A stretch of 64,000 nucleotides of DNA from Rhizobium cauense (GTDB taxonomy: Bacteria > Pseudomonadota > Alphaproteobacteria > Rhizobiales > Rhizobiaceae), in NCBI RefSeq assembly GCF_019511525.1, contig NZ_JAEUAT010000009.1, positions 202,114-266,113 of the forward strand, given 5' to 3'. Position 1 is the first letter of the stretch, and every line of letters begins with the position of its first letter. The notes beneath the pieces were generated by a model. The model did not search any database and had not been told where the DNA came from. It saw nothing but the letters and a program-made list of their open reading frames with translations. Below are positions 36,384-45,031 of this stretch, in pieces. The translations under genes were made by a program, and so were the position numbers.

Positions 36384-37367
36384 TCACGCGGCAACTGCAG
36401 CGGTTTTTTTGCCGAGCTGCGGCATCACATCTGCGGCGAGCTCGTCGATGACGTCGGCAAGCGGACGGGCCGACTGGCGAAGATTTACGGCAATATGGTC
36501 GACACCGGCCTCGGCCAGCTTTTGGAAGTGCTCGATCAGCGCTTTGCGTCCAAGGCGCGCACCGAAGCGAATGGGATTGGCAGGCGTATCAGCCTGGTCG
36601 ACGAGGTCGAGATGGAAGGCGCTTATAAAAGCGCCGCGTCCTGCGGTTGCCCGCGACCAGGCGCTCGCCTGCATCGCCAGCCTTTCCAGACCTGCTGGAT
36701 AGACGAAGCGGCCGTCCATATGTTCGGCAAGCCAGTCGTCGCTCTGGCGTGCCTGCCCGGCAACCACCATGGGAATACTCTGCTGTGCGGGCCGAGGCAG
36801 CAGATCGAGGCTCGCAATGCGCTCGCCGTCAACCGGCAGGCCACCAGCCTGCCATGCCGTCTTCAGGTAGGTGACATGTTTGCGAAACGCTTCGCCGCGG
36901 CTCTCGAAATCTATACCGAGCAGCGGATATTCGACTGGCCTGTCTCCCGATGCTACGCCGAGAATTAGACGCCCGCCGGAGAGCGCATCGGCCGAAGCGA
37001 CTGCCTTGGCTGTTAACAGCGGGTGGCGGATCGGCAGCACGACTGCGGCTGTTCCGAGCGCAACATTGCTTGTAACGCCGGCCAGGAAGCCAAGCAGGGT
37101 GAAAACGTCGTAGACTGAACCTGCGTCCCCCATGTTGACCTGATCGAAAACAGGAACATCGCGTACCCAAATTCCGGCAAAACCTCGTTCGTCAGCACGG
37201 CGCACGAGCATCGTCTGTGCCGAAAGGTCGGGAACGCCGCGAGCGCGCCCTGCGGCCACCCGGCGAGTTTCGCCCTCCGGCGACCAGTCATTGTCGAGCG
37301 GCAGTTCGATGCCGAGGGTCAGGCGATCCGGTCGGCGGATCAGGTCGATTGCTGAATTCTTTGACAT
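36384..37367 (-). CDS. LLM-class (luciferase-like) flavin oxidoreductase
   Basis: A 327-residue protein of the bacterial luciferase/F420 superfamily: LTLGIELPLDNDW, LVRRADERGFAGIWVRDVP, VALGTAAVVLPIRHPLLTAKAVASADALSGGRLILGVASGDRP. The ATG at 37367 follows TAGCGAAC, the same leader seen before the MFS gene at 35530. First gene of the operon. With an aldo-keto reductase next to it and a LysR gene divergent, the group may detoxify an electrophile or aldehyde (inference). Confidence 0.9.
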   Translation of the reverse strand: MSKNSAIDLIRRPDRLTLGIELPLDNDWSPEGETRRVAAGRARGVPDLSAQTMLVRRADERGFAGIWVRDVPVFDQVNMGDAGSVYDVFTLLGFLAGVTSNVALGTAAVVLPIRHPLLTAKAVASADALSGGRLILGVASGDRPVEYPLLGIDFESRGEAFRKHVTYLKTAWQAGGLPVDGERIASLDLLPRPAQQSIPMVVAGQARQSDDWLAEHMDGRFVYPAGLERLAMQASAWSRATAGRGAFISAFHLDLVDQADTPANPIRFGARLGRKALIEHFQKLAEAGVDHIAVNLRQSARPLADVIDELAADVMPQLGKKTAAVAA

Positions 37368-37422
37368 GTTCGCTAGATATGCCCTGCAATCCGACTTGAT
37401 AATCCGCTCGCATTCCACATTA

Positions 37423-37443
37423 TCTGTGAAAGTTTTTCACAGA
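37423..37443. promoter_or_regulatory. Perfect inverted repeat between LysR gene and its divergent operon
   Basis: TCTGTGAAA (37423-37431) and TTTCACAGA (37435-37443), 9-bp arms and 3-bp centre, perfect. It is a likely LysR or other repressor site for both directions. It ends 11 bp before the chosen lysR start. Confidence 0.75.
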
Positions 37444-37454
37444 TGGAGACGGTA

Positions 37455-38357
37455 GTGGATAATCGGACAGGCGAGATGCAAGTATTCCTTCGTGTCGTTG
37501 AGGCTGGCAGTTTTTCCGAAGCCGCGCGGTTGCTCAGAATGACGCCGTCCACGATCAGCAAACTGATCGCGCGCCTTGAGGGTCGCCTTGGTGTTCGCCT
37601 GCTGGAGCGCTCGACCCGCCGCCTCTCACTGACAGCCGAAGGGCAAATCTATTACGAGCGTGGAAAATCGCTGCTGTCTGAATTCGACGAGGTTGAACGC
37701 GAGCTTTCGCTTGGCGCGGCCAGCACCGGCGGAACGGTGCGGGTGAATGCATCGGTGGCCTTCGGGGTCCTCGGGCTTGAACCGCTTCTTCCCGATTTCT
37801 GGGGAGCCTATCCAAATATCGTCGTCGATCTATCGTTGTCGGATGAGATCGTCGATCTCTATCTCGACAGGACCGATGTCGCATTCCGAGTGGGATCCTT
37901 GCCTGACTCATCCATGATGGCTCGCAGGATCGGTTCGGCGCGCAGAAAGATCGTCGCAGCACCTGCCTACCTAGAAAAGCATGGCATCCCAGTGTCGGTT
38001 GACGATCTCACACGTCATAACTGCCTCGGCTTCAATTTCCGCCGGTCCGCACCGGTTTGGCCGCTCAAGGAAAGCGGGCGGATCGTGGATAGAGCGGTCA
38101 ACGGCTCACTGTTGGCCAACAATGGTGAGACTGTTCGAAGGTTGGCGATTGCCGGCGTCGGGCTTGCCCGGATGGGTGATTATCATGCACGTGATGACCT
38201 GGCCGCAGGAAGGCTGGTCGAAGTACTTGCCGACACGGTTCCCGAAGACGAGGAACATATTCATGCCCTCTACCTTGGCGGCGCACGCATGCCGCAACGG
38301 GTCAGAGCCTTTCTCGATTTCGTGTGCCCACGGTTGCAGGCGTTTCTTCAGCACTGA
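37455..38357 (+). CDS. LysR-family transcriptional regulator
   Basis: About 300 residues. The HTH is MQVFLRVVEAGSFSEAARLLRMTPSTISKLIARLEGRLGVRLLERSTRRLSLT, at the N-terminus as usual, then the effector domain. The GTG at 37455 is preferred over the ATG at 37443 because GGAG stands 6 bases before it and the resulting start (MDNRTGEMQVF) matches the family's usual length. It is divergent from the LLM/AKR/MFS operon and probably controls it. Confidence 0.93.
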   Translation: MDNRTGEMQVFLRVVEAGSFSEAARLLRMTPSTISKLIARLEGRLGVRLLERSTRRLSLTAEGQIYYERGKSLLSEFDEVERELSLGAASTGGTVRVNASVAFGVLGLEPLLPDFWGAYPNIVVDLSLSDEIVDLYLDRTDVAFRVGSLPDSSMMARRIGSARRKIVAAPAYLEKHGIPVSVDDLTRHNCLGFNFRRSAPVWPLKESGRIVDRAVNGSLLANNGETVRRLAIAGVGLARMGDYHARDDLAAGRLVEVLADTVPEDEEHIHALYLGGARMPQRVRAFLDFVCPRLQAFLQH

Positions 38358-38448
38358 CTGCGAACGCGACCAGGTAAGCGGTCGCTGCCGCGCTTTTGGA
38401 GCAAGCGGACTCATCTGCCGATGCCGTGATCTCATTCATCAAGGATAC

Positions 38449-38468
38449 CGGAATGATCGATCATTCCG
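38449..38468. repeat. Perfect 20-bp palindrome
   Basis: CGGAATGATC and its exact reverse complement GATCATTCCG, with no spacer. It lies between the convergent LysR and aldo-keto reductase genes; there is no T-run, so a simple terminator is unlikely. Confidence 0.8.
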
Positions 38469-38507
38469 CGAAGGCAGGGTAACAACCGTCACTGGCAGCC
38501 ATAAGCG

Positions 38508-39449
38508 CTAGTTCAAAGCGACAGAATTGAATCTGGACCAAACGTGGTCAGGAATTGGATCCTCAAGGCCATCCACCATACGCGTCAGTCGCTCCGGATT
38601 GGTTGTGCCAAGGACGGCCGATGCGACCGAAGGGTTCAAGAGCGGGAACTGCAGTGCCGCGCTTTCCAGGCGGATGTCGGACACATGAGCGATATCTTGA
38701 GCCATCTTGGCATAAGGAGTTGCAGGATTGCCCTCTGGCTGTGCCTGATCATCGGCAAGCAGCACGCCTCCATGGAAAATTCCGCCGATAATCAGTGGTG
38801 TTCCTGACCTCTGACAAACCCCGAGGAGCCGCGTGCCGGCCGTTCGGTCGATCAGCGTGTACTTCCCGGAAAGCATGACACAGTCGAGCTTGACCCTGTG
38901 CATGATGTCGAGACACACGCCCACGTCGTTCACTCCAATACCGAACGCGGTGATGTTGCCGTTGGCCTTGAGTTCTTCGAGCGCCCTGATGCCGCTCTCA
39001 AGGAAGCGCGGTAAATGGCGCCGATAGTCTGCGAGACCAAGTGTTGGGACTTCGATGTCATCAGCCAGAAGCAGATCAATTGTCGACAGCCCTAGCCGAG
39101 CCATGCTGAATTCGAATGATCGCATAACGCCATCATAGGTATAGTCGTATGTTAATTCGAACGGCATGACGCCTGCGGGTCGGCCTCTTACCGGCGACAG
39201 AATTTTTCCGACCTTTGTGGACAGAACGTAGGATGAGCGATCCTTCGTTCGAAGGAAGTCGCCGAGACGGCGCTCGGAGAGCCCAAGTCCATAGCCAGGC
39301 GCTGTATCGAAGTATCGGATTCCGGAGGCCCAGGCGGTATTCAGGACTGCCTCACAATCCTGCAATCGGTTGAGATCGCCGATGCGAGCGGCACCATATC
39401 CGATTTTGGACAGCTGGAGTGGCGCCGTACCGAGCTGGCGAAATTCCAT
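38508..39449 (-). CDS. Aldo/keto reductase (pyridoxal/L-fucose dehydrogenase-like) with altered catalytic His
   Basis: A 313-residue protein. The Asp and Tyr of the tetrad lie in RYFDTAPGYGLGLSERRLG (about residues 45-53) and Lys in LSTKVG (about 78). At the fourth position, where relatives have LLVHDI or CHDIE, this protein reads LLLADDIEV, so the proton-relay His seems replaced by Asp (GAT instead of CAT). Relatives oxidise or reduce aldoses or pyridoxal. It is a single gene, convergent with the LysR gene. The change may alter activity or mark early decay. Confidence 0.88.
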   Translation of the reverse strand: MEFRQLGTAPLQLSKIGYGAARIGDLNRLQDCEAVLNTAWASGIRYFDTAPGYGLGLSERRLGDFLRTKDRSSYVLSTKVGKILSPVRGRPAGVMPFELTYDYTYDGVMRSFEFSMARLGLSTIDLLLADDIEVPTLGLADYRRHLPRFLESGIRALEELKANGNITAFGIGVNDVGVCLDIMHRVKLDCVMLSGKYTLIDRTAGTRLLGVCQRSGTPLIIGGIFHGGVLLADDQAQPEGNPATPYAKMAQDIAHVSDIRLESAALQFPLLNPSVASAVLGTTNPERLTRMVDGLEDPIPDHVWSRFNSVALN

Positions 39450-39857
39450 TAGGGTCGCGATCCATTTCTCATGACTGGGATGTCCACGTGAGGAACGCTG
39501 GCGACGAGAGCATTGCAGCTCGAAGCCGCTGCGAGATCAATCTGCATTTGCTACTCCTGTCTGGTTGCATCAACGCAACGACGTATGACCTTCGTCCCGA
39601 TGTCGCAATACCCCGACATCGAGATCCACCTTGAAACCCTACGCGGACTGGGGAGCAGCGTTCAAGGTCCCGTTGCGATTCTCCATCACATCGCGAGAGC
39701 GAACTCACGAACAGCACTGTCACTCGTACCCGTAACGTCATGGCTTTTTGCTGGCGGCTGACTCGTGTCGCGGCCTGCCATTGACACCACAGTGACACCA
39801 TGTATTCTTTTATAAAAGTGCATATAACATAATTGTGGAACAAAACGGGAGATAGCT
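39450..39857 (+). promoter_or_regulatory. 408-bp upstream region of the peptide-type importer operon
   Basis: No gene is supported. CGATGTCG (39598-39605) and CGACATCG (39614-39621) form a perfect 8-bp inverted repeat. TTGACA stands at 39781-39786, and TATTCT at 39802 or TATAAA at 39811 could be the -10. The ATG at 39858 has GGGAGA 6 bases upstream. Confidence 0.5.
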
Positions 39858-41384
39858 ATGAGAATGAAGCTTGCGCTGCTTGTCGCCACGGCGTTGATCG
39901 TGACACCGTCCTTTCTGCAGGCACAAGAAAAAGGCGGCGTAATCAACGTCGCAACGATTGGTGAGCCTCCGACACTTGATCCGATGACCTCGACGGCCGA
40001 CCTCGTTGGCATTGTCACGCAGCATATCTTCGAGACGCTCTACACGTTCGATAAGAAGTGGGCCGTAACACCGCTGCTGGCAGAGAGCCTTCCCGAGGTT
40101 AGCGCGGACGGCAAAACCTACACAATCAAACTGCGCACGGGCATCAAGTTTCACGACGGCAGCGACATGGCATCCGACGACGTCGTCGCCTCGCTCACAC
40201 GTTGGACCAAGCTCGCTTCACGCGGAAAGCAAGCTTCGGGCTTTATCGAGTCGATCGCCGCAACCGACCCTTCGACCGTTACAATCAAATTGAAGCAGCC
40301 CTACGCGCCACTGGTCTCACTGCTCGCCTTTAACAACTCCGCTGCGATCATCATCCCTGCGGAAAAGCAGGCCGACACGATGACCGATTTTATCGGTACT
40401 GGCCCCTACATGCTGAAGGAGCGCAAGGCTGACCAATATATCCAGCTCGTCCGATTCGATGGCTACAAGCCGCGCTCCGGTGACAGTGATGGCTACGGTG
40501 GTGCGCGCCATCAGTATCTCGATGAAGTCCGTTTCGTTCCGGTGCCGGACCCGAACACTCGCGTCGAGGCGGCAGTCTCTGGCCAATATGACTACATCGA
40601 CTCGCTTCCGGTCGAATCTTTCGACAAGCTCAAGGCGTCAAATGCAACCCAGCCGCTGCTCCTGAAGCCATTTGGCTATCCGGTCTTTGTCTTTAACACG
40701 GCCTCTGGCGTCACCAAGAATGTTGCGATCCGCAAGGCAATTCGCCAGGCGCTCAGCATGGAAGACATGATGGCAGCCGCCTTCGGCGGTACGGACTTCT
40801 TTGCTGCTGATGGCAATATTTATCCCAGTAATTTCGCCTGGAGCACGGACGCTGGCGTTGAGGGCAACTACAACCTCGCAGATCCGGAGGGCGCAGCCAC
40901 GGCCGCCAAGGACGCGGGCTACGCAGGAGAACCGATCCGCATCCTGACCAGCCGGCAATACGAGTTCCACTACAAGATGGCACAGGTCGCTGCCGAATAT
41001 CTGAAGCTTGCCGGTTTCACCGTCGATCTGCAGGTGGTCGACTGGGCAACCTTGACGCAACGGCGTACCGACAAGGCACTCTGGGACATTTACATTAGCC
41101 ACAGCCCGTTCCTGCCCGAACCGGCTCTGATCGGCTCGCTTTCTCCAAGTTCGCCTGGCTGGTGGGATACGCCTGCTCGCAAGGCCGTGGTCGATGCATT
41201 CACGACAGAGGTTGACCCAAATAAGCGCGTAGAGCTCTGGGCCAACGTCCAGAAGACGATGTACGACGAAGTCCCGTTTATGAAGATTGGCGACTTCAAC
41301 GCCGTTTCGGCTATGTCGACGAAGCTTCAAGGTGTGGATCCCGCTCCTTGGCCATACTTCTGGAACGCATCGGTCAAGAAGTAA
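39858..41384 (+). CDS. ABC transporter substrate-binding protein, family 5 (DppA type)
   Basis: A 508-residue periplasmic protein with a signal peptide (MRMKLALLVATALIVTPSFLQAQEK). The family opening GGVINVATIGEPPTLDPMTSTADLVGIVTQHIFETLYTFDKKW and the LRTGIKFHDGSDMASDDVVASLTRW block are clear; family 5 members bind peptides, opines, nickel or oligosaccharides. It opens a large locus with DppBC-type permeases, an amidohydrolase, RidA, an IclR regulator, a SelA-like enzyme and a fused DppDF ATPase. The ligand is probably the substrate of those enzymes. Confidence 0.94.
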   Translation: MRMKLALLVATALIVTPSFLQAQEKGGVINVATIGEPPTLDPMTSTADLVGIVTQHIFETLYTFDKKWAVTPLLAESLPEVSADGKTYTIKLRTGIKFHDGSDMASDDVVASLTRWTKLASRGKQASGFIESIAATDPSTVTIKLKQPYAPLVSLLAFNNSAAIIIPAEKQADTMTDFIGTGPYMLKERKADQYIQLVRFDGYKPRSGDSDGYGGARHQYLDEVRFVPVPDPNTRVEAAVSGQYDYIDSLPVESFDKLKASNATQPLLLKPFGYPVFVFNTASGVTKNVAIRKAIRQALSMEDMMAAAFGGTDFFAADGNIYPSNFAWSTDAGVEGNYNLADPEGAATAAKDAGYAGEPIRILTSRQYEFHYKMAQVAAEYLKLAGFTVDLQVVDWATLTQRRTDKALWDIYISHSPFLPEPALIGSLSPSSPGWWDTPARKAVVDAFTTEVDPNKRVELWANVQKTMYDEVPFMKIGDFNAVSAMSTKLQGVDPAPWPYFWNASVKK

Positions 41385-41400
41385 GCGCGATCGCCGCGGG

Positions 41401-41418
41401 TGCCGGCTTTGGCCGGCA
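41401..41418 (+). terminator. Stem-loop between binding-protein and permease genes
   Basis: TGCCGGC and GCCGGCA with a 4-nt TTTG loop. No T-run follows. This is the kind of hairpin often found between a binding-protein gene and its permeases. Confidence 0.6.
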
Positions 41419-41457
41419 TCCACTATCGCGCTCATGTGGACACCGGAGCCGCTTTCC

Positions 41458-42399
41458 ATGATACGCTACATTCTCCAGCGCCTTCTCGGCATGATCGTTG
41501 TGATGTTCCTTGTCGTCACGATCGTCTTCGTGATCGTTCGTGTGACACCCGGCGACCCGGCCGCCGTCATGCTCGGCCCAGATGCGACAACCCAGGACGT
41601 TGTCGAGTTGCGCGCACGGCTCGGTCTCGACCAGTCGATCGTCGTCCAATACTTCTTCTATATTGGCCAGCTCCTGAAAGGGGATCTCGGCCAGTCAATA
41701 TTCCTCAATATGCCGGTAACGTCAGCTCTTCTCGAGCGCGCCGAGCCGACCTTCTTTCTGACGATTTTCTCGCTCTTGATCGCAAGCGTCTTCGCATTGC
41801 CGATCGGGATCTATGCGGCATACCGGCGTGGCTCGTTCATCGATCAGATCTCGACAACTATCGCCATGCTGGCCGCGAGCATCCCGAGTTTTTGGCTCGG
41901 CCTCATTCTTATGCAGTTCTTTGCCGTACGTCTGAACGTATTTCCTGTCTCGGGCTACGGCGGTCCCGGCGCATCGTTCCTTGAGCGTATGAACCACCTG
42001 ACGCTGCCGGCGTTCGCGCTCGGTCTTGTGTCCTCGGCGCTGATCCTGCGTTTCACTCGGGCCTCGATGCTCGATGTGCTCGGTGACGACTATATTCGCA
42101 CAGCGCGTGCCAAGGGATTGGTCGAACACCGCGTCGTGCTCAAGCATGCGCTGAAGAACGCATTGATCCCAATTCTGACCGTCCTTGGCCTCACTGCCGC
42201 CGTTCTGATCTCGGGCGCCGTGGTAACCGAGACAGTGTTTGGCCTTCCGGGTGTCGGCAATCTTGTCGTCTCTGCAGTGCTCCGACGTGACTACCCCGTC
42301 ATACAGGGCGCGCTGTTGGTCATCGCCGGCCTCTACGTCCTCATCAATTTCGCAATCGACATGCTTTATCTCCTCGTCGATCCAAGGGTGCGCTACTGA
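41458..42399 (+). CDS. Peptide-type ABC permease (DppB)
   Basis: A 313-residue membrane protein. The start ATG at 41458 gives the standard MIRYILQRLLGMIVVMF opening, with GGAG 9 bases upstream; a longer reading would overlap the upstream gene and is not used. The signature region is HALKNALIPILTVLGLTAAVLISGAVVTETVFGLPGVGNL in the C-terminal part. Its stop overlaps the next start by 1 bp (TGATG). Confidence 0.95.
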   Translation: MIRYILQRLLGMIVVMFLVVTIVFVIVRVTPGDPAAVMLGPDATTQDVVELRARLGLDQSIVVQYFFYIGQLLKGDLGQSIFLNMPVTSALLERAEPTFFLTIFSLLIASVFALPIGIYAAYRRGSFIDQISTTIAMLAASIPSFWLGLILMQFFAVRLNVFPVSGYGGPGASFLERMNHLTLPAFALGLVSSALILRFTRASMLDVLGDDYIRTARAKGLVEHRVVLKHALKNALIPILTVLGLTAAVLISGAVVTETVFGLPGVGNLVVSAVLRRDYPVIQGALLVIAGLYVLINFAIDMLYLLVDPRVRY

Positions 42400-43277
42400 T
42401 GACCGATATCGCAACCACAACCGAGAGACCCGCTGGAAACGAGCGAAGCAAATTTGTTCGCCGTCTGTTGAAACGCAAGACGGTTGCAGCCGGCGTCATC
42501 GTGCTGACCATCTTCGTGCTGTTGGCAGCGTTCGCACCCTGGATTGCACCTTACTCGCCATCGAAGCTCTCAATCGTCAACCGCCTGAAGCCGCCGAGTG
42601 AAATATTCTGGTTCGGCACCGACGAGTTTGGCCGCGATGTGTTTTCACGCACCATCTATGCCGGCCGTCTCTCATTGCTGGTCGGCGCCGCTGTTGTCGC
42701 ACTCTCCGCGTTGATCGGAGTGACACTCGGTCTGCTTGCTGGATTCTTCCAGAAGCTCGATACACCGATTGCCCGATTGATCGATGCGATGATGTCCTTT
42801 CCCGACATCCTTCTGGCCATTGCGCTTGTCGCAGCACTTGGGCCATCACTGACGACGGTTATCGTTGCATTGTCGATCGTCTACTCGCCGCGCCTGGCGC
42901 GCATCGTTCGTGCCTCGACGCTGGTCATTCGGGAACTTCCCTATGTTGAAGCAGCACAGGCGCTGGGCATCTCTACCTTCCATATCATGACGCGGCATGT
43001 GCTTCGCAATCTTCTCTCCCCTATCCTGGTGCAGGGCACCTTCCTGTTTGCAAGCGCCATGCTTGCCGAGGCTGGACTTTCATTCCTTGGCCTCGGTGTC
43101 AGCCCTGAAATCCCGACGTGGGGAACCATGATCGCAGCTGGCCGACAGTATATCGGTCAGGCCGACTGGATGACCTATTTCCCGGGCTTTGCCATCATCC
43201 TCTCCGTGCTGTCGCTACAAATGGTTGGCGATGGTCTGCGGGACATGCTCGATCCAAGACTTCGAAAGGACCTTTAG
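42399..43277 (+). CDS. Peptide-type ABC permease (DppC)
   Basis: A 292-residue partner of DppB: LKPPSEIFWFGTDEFGRDVFSRTIYAGRLSL (the GTDxxGRDxxSR family motif) and EAAQALGISTFHIMTRHVLRNLLSPILV near residue 180. It is coupled to DppB by a TGATG overlap and lies 1 bp before the amidohydrolase. Confidence 0.95.
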   Translation: MTDIATTTERPAGNERSKFVRRLLKRKTVAAGVIVLTIFVLLAAFAPWIAPYSPSKLSIVNRLKPPSEIFWFGTDEFGRDVFSRTIYAGRLSLLVGAAVVALSALIGVTLGLLAGFFQKLDTPIARLIDAMMSFPDILLAIALVAALGPSLTTVIVALSIVYSPRLARIVRASTLVIRELPYVEAAQALGISTFHIMTRHVLRNLLSPILVQGTFLFASAMLAEAGLSFLGLGVSPEIPTWGTMIAAGRQYIGQADWMTYFPGFAIILSVLSLQMVGDGLRDMLDPRLRKDL

Positions 43278-43278
43278 A

Positions 43279-44487
43279 ATGACCGGTGAAAAAGCGGGCA
43301 AGCCGCTCCTCGTCACCAACGTAAAGCCAATGGCTTTTGGACCCACGGTATCCTCCGGTGCGACCGATATCCTGGTTGGCGCTGACGGCAAGATTGCTGC
43401 AATCGGCCCCTCACTGGCTGCGCCCGCGGACGCCGAGCGCATCGACGCAAAAGGTGCCTGGATCTCGCCAGGCTGGGTAGACCTGCACGTGCATATCTGG
43501 CACGGCGGAACAGACATTTCCATCCGTCCGTCGGAATGCGGCGCCGAGCGAGGTGTCACGACGCTGGTTGATGCAGGCTCAGCCGGTGAAGCCAACTTCC
43601 ATGGATTTCGTGAATACATCATCGAACCATCGAGGGAGCGTATCAAGGCATTCCTGAACCTTGGCTCAATTGGTCTCGTTGCCTGTAACCGCGTCGCTGA
43701 ACTGCGAGATATCCGAGACATCGATCTTGATCGCATCCTAGAATGCTACGCGCAAAACAGTGAACACATCGTCGGTCTGAAAGTGCGTGCAAGCCACGTC
43801 ATCACCGGTTCATGGGGTGTGACACCCGTCAAGCTCGGCAAGAAGATCGCCAAGATCCTCAAGATCCCGATGATGGTCCATGTCGGCGAACCACCGGCAC
43901 TTTATGATGAAGTGCTCGAGATCCTCGGGCCCGGCGATGTCGTCACCCATTGCTTTAACGGCAAGGCGGGGTCGAGCATCATGGAAGATGAAGATCTCTT
44001 CAATCTCGCCGAACGCTGTGCAGGCGAAGGCATTCGGCTCGACATCGGGCACGGCGGCGCGTCCTTCTCCTTTAAGGTGGCGGAAGCTGCGATCGCACGC
44101 GGACTGCTGCCGTTTTCCATTTCGACTGACCTGCATGGTCATTCGATGAACTTCCCGGTCTGGGACCTTGCAACCACGATGTCGAAACTTCTGTCGGTCG
44201 GCATGCCTTTCGACAAGGTCGTCGAGGCCGTAACCCACGCGCCGGCCTCGGTGATAAAGCTCTCGATGGAAAACCGCCTGTCGGTCGGCGAAAGGGCGGA
44301 TTTCACGATCTTCGACCTCGTTGATGCCGATCTCGAAGCGACCGATTCCAACGGCGACGTTTCCCGTCTGCAGAGGCTGTTCGAACCGCGCTACGCGGTG
44401 ATTGGATCGGAGGCAATCACGGCGAGCCGCTACATTCCGCGGGCCCGCAAGCTCGTTCGTCACAGCCACGGTTACTCGTGGCGCTGA
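43279..44487 (+). CDS. Amidohydrolase/deacetylase-family metallohydrolase
   Basis: A 402-residue metal hydrolase of the EF_0837-type subgroup. ISPGWVDLHVHIWHGGTD carries the HxH metal motif near residue 70; VGLKVRASHVITG holds the usual carboxylated-Lys region; MMVHVGEPPALYDE and VVTHCFNGKAG give two more His ligands, and STDLHGHSMNFPVWDL the catalytic Asp. It has no signal peptide, so it is cytosolic. In other bacteria relatives sit next to SelA-like PLP enzymes, as here. It probably hydrolyses an amide or deacetylates an imported compound. Confidence 0.9.
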   Translation: MTGEKAGKPLLVTNVKPMAFGPTVSSGATDILVGADGKIAAIGPSLAAPADAERIDAKGAWISPGWVDLHVHIWHGGTDISIRPSECGAERGVTTLVDAGSAGEANFHGFREYIIEPSRERIKAFLNLGSIGLVACNRVAELRDIRDIDLDRILECYAQNSEHIVGLKVRASHVITGSWGVTPVKLGKKIAKILKIPMMVHVGEPPALYDEVLEILGPGDVVTHCFNGKAGSSIMEDEDLFNLAERCAGEGIRLDIGHGGASFSFKVAEAAIARGLLPFSISTDLHGHSMNFPVWDLATTMSKLLSVGMPFDKVVEAVTHAPASVIKLSMENRLSVGERADFTIFDLVDADLEATDSNGDVSRLQRLFEPRYAVIGSEAITASRYIPRARKLVRHSHGYSWR

Positions 44488-44522
44488 ACGGAAGACATGA
44501 AAACCGTATGATAGGAGTGGAC

Positions 44523-45020
44523 GTGAATACGTCGTCAGCAACGGCCGCGTCAGCAATGCAAACGCCTTACGAGCGCCTCGCAACGCTCGGCATCACCTTG
44601 CCATCGCCACCGCCGCCGATCGCAAATTTCATCACCCATGTGCGCGAAGGCAACATCCTCTACCTCTCGGGCCAAGGTCCCCGGGAAGCCGATGGCCATC
44701 TTCATGCCGGCAAGGTCGGCAGTGACGTGAGCATAGAAGAGGCCTATCAGCATGCTCGACTGACCGGCATCAATCTCCTTGCGGTCATGCACGATGCGCT
44801 CGGTGATCTTTCCCGAGTGAAGCGGGTCGTCAAGCTGCTCGGCATGGTCAACGCCGTGCCGCATTTTGAAAGTCATCCAAGCGTCATCAATGGATGCTCG
44901 GACCTCTTTGTCGAGGTGTTTGGCGAGGCCGGCCAGCATGCGCGCTCGGCTGTCGGCTTCGGCTCGCTGCCCGGTAACATCACCGTCGAGATCGAGGCGA
45001 TCGTCTCGCTCAACGATTGA
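44523..45020 (+). CDS. RidA-family enamine/imine deaminase
   Basis: About 165 residues. The GTG at 44523 follows AGGAG by 5 bases and is preferred to the ATG at 44508, which overlaps that site. ITHVREGNILYLSGQGP, MVNAVPHFESHPSVINGCSDLFVEVFGEAGQHARSAVGFGSLPGNITVEIEAI includes the Arg in HARSAV that binds the substrate carboxylate. RidA proteins hydrolyse reactive 2-aminoacrylate-like enamines produced by PLP lyases, so its place between an amidohydrolase and a SelA-like PLP enzyme is meaningful. Confidence 0.9.
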   Translation: MNTSSATAASAMQTPYERLATLGITLPSPPPPIANFITHVREGNILYLSGQGPREADGHLHAGKVGSDVSIEEAYQHARLTGINLLAVMHDALGDLSRVKRVVKLLGMVNAVPHFESHPSVINGCSDLFVEVFGEAGQHARSAVGFGSLPGNITVEIEAIVSLND

Positions 45021-45031
45021 GGAGGTTTACG

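Noticed and set aside
35367..36968. Plus-strand ORF of 533 codons
   Set aside because: It crosses the aldo-keto reductase and LLM genes on the minus strand, both with clear catalytic motifs; it has no family match.
39598..39621. 8-bp inverted repeat as a transcription terminator
   Set aside because: No T-run and no gene ends nearby on either strand; kept only as part of the upstream region.
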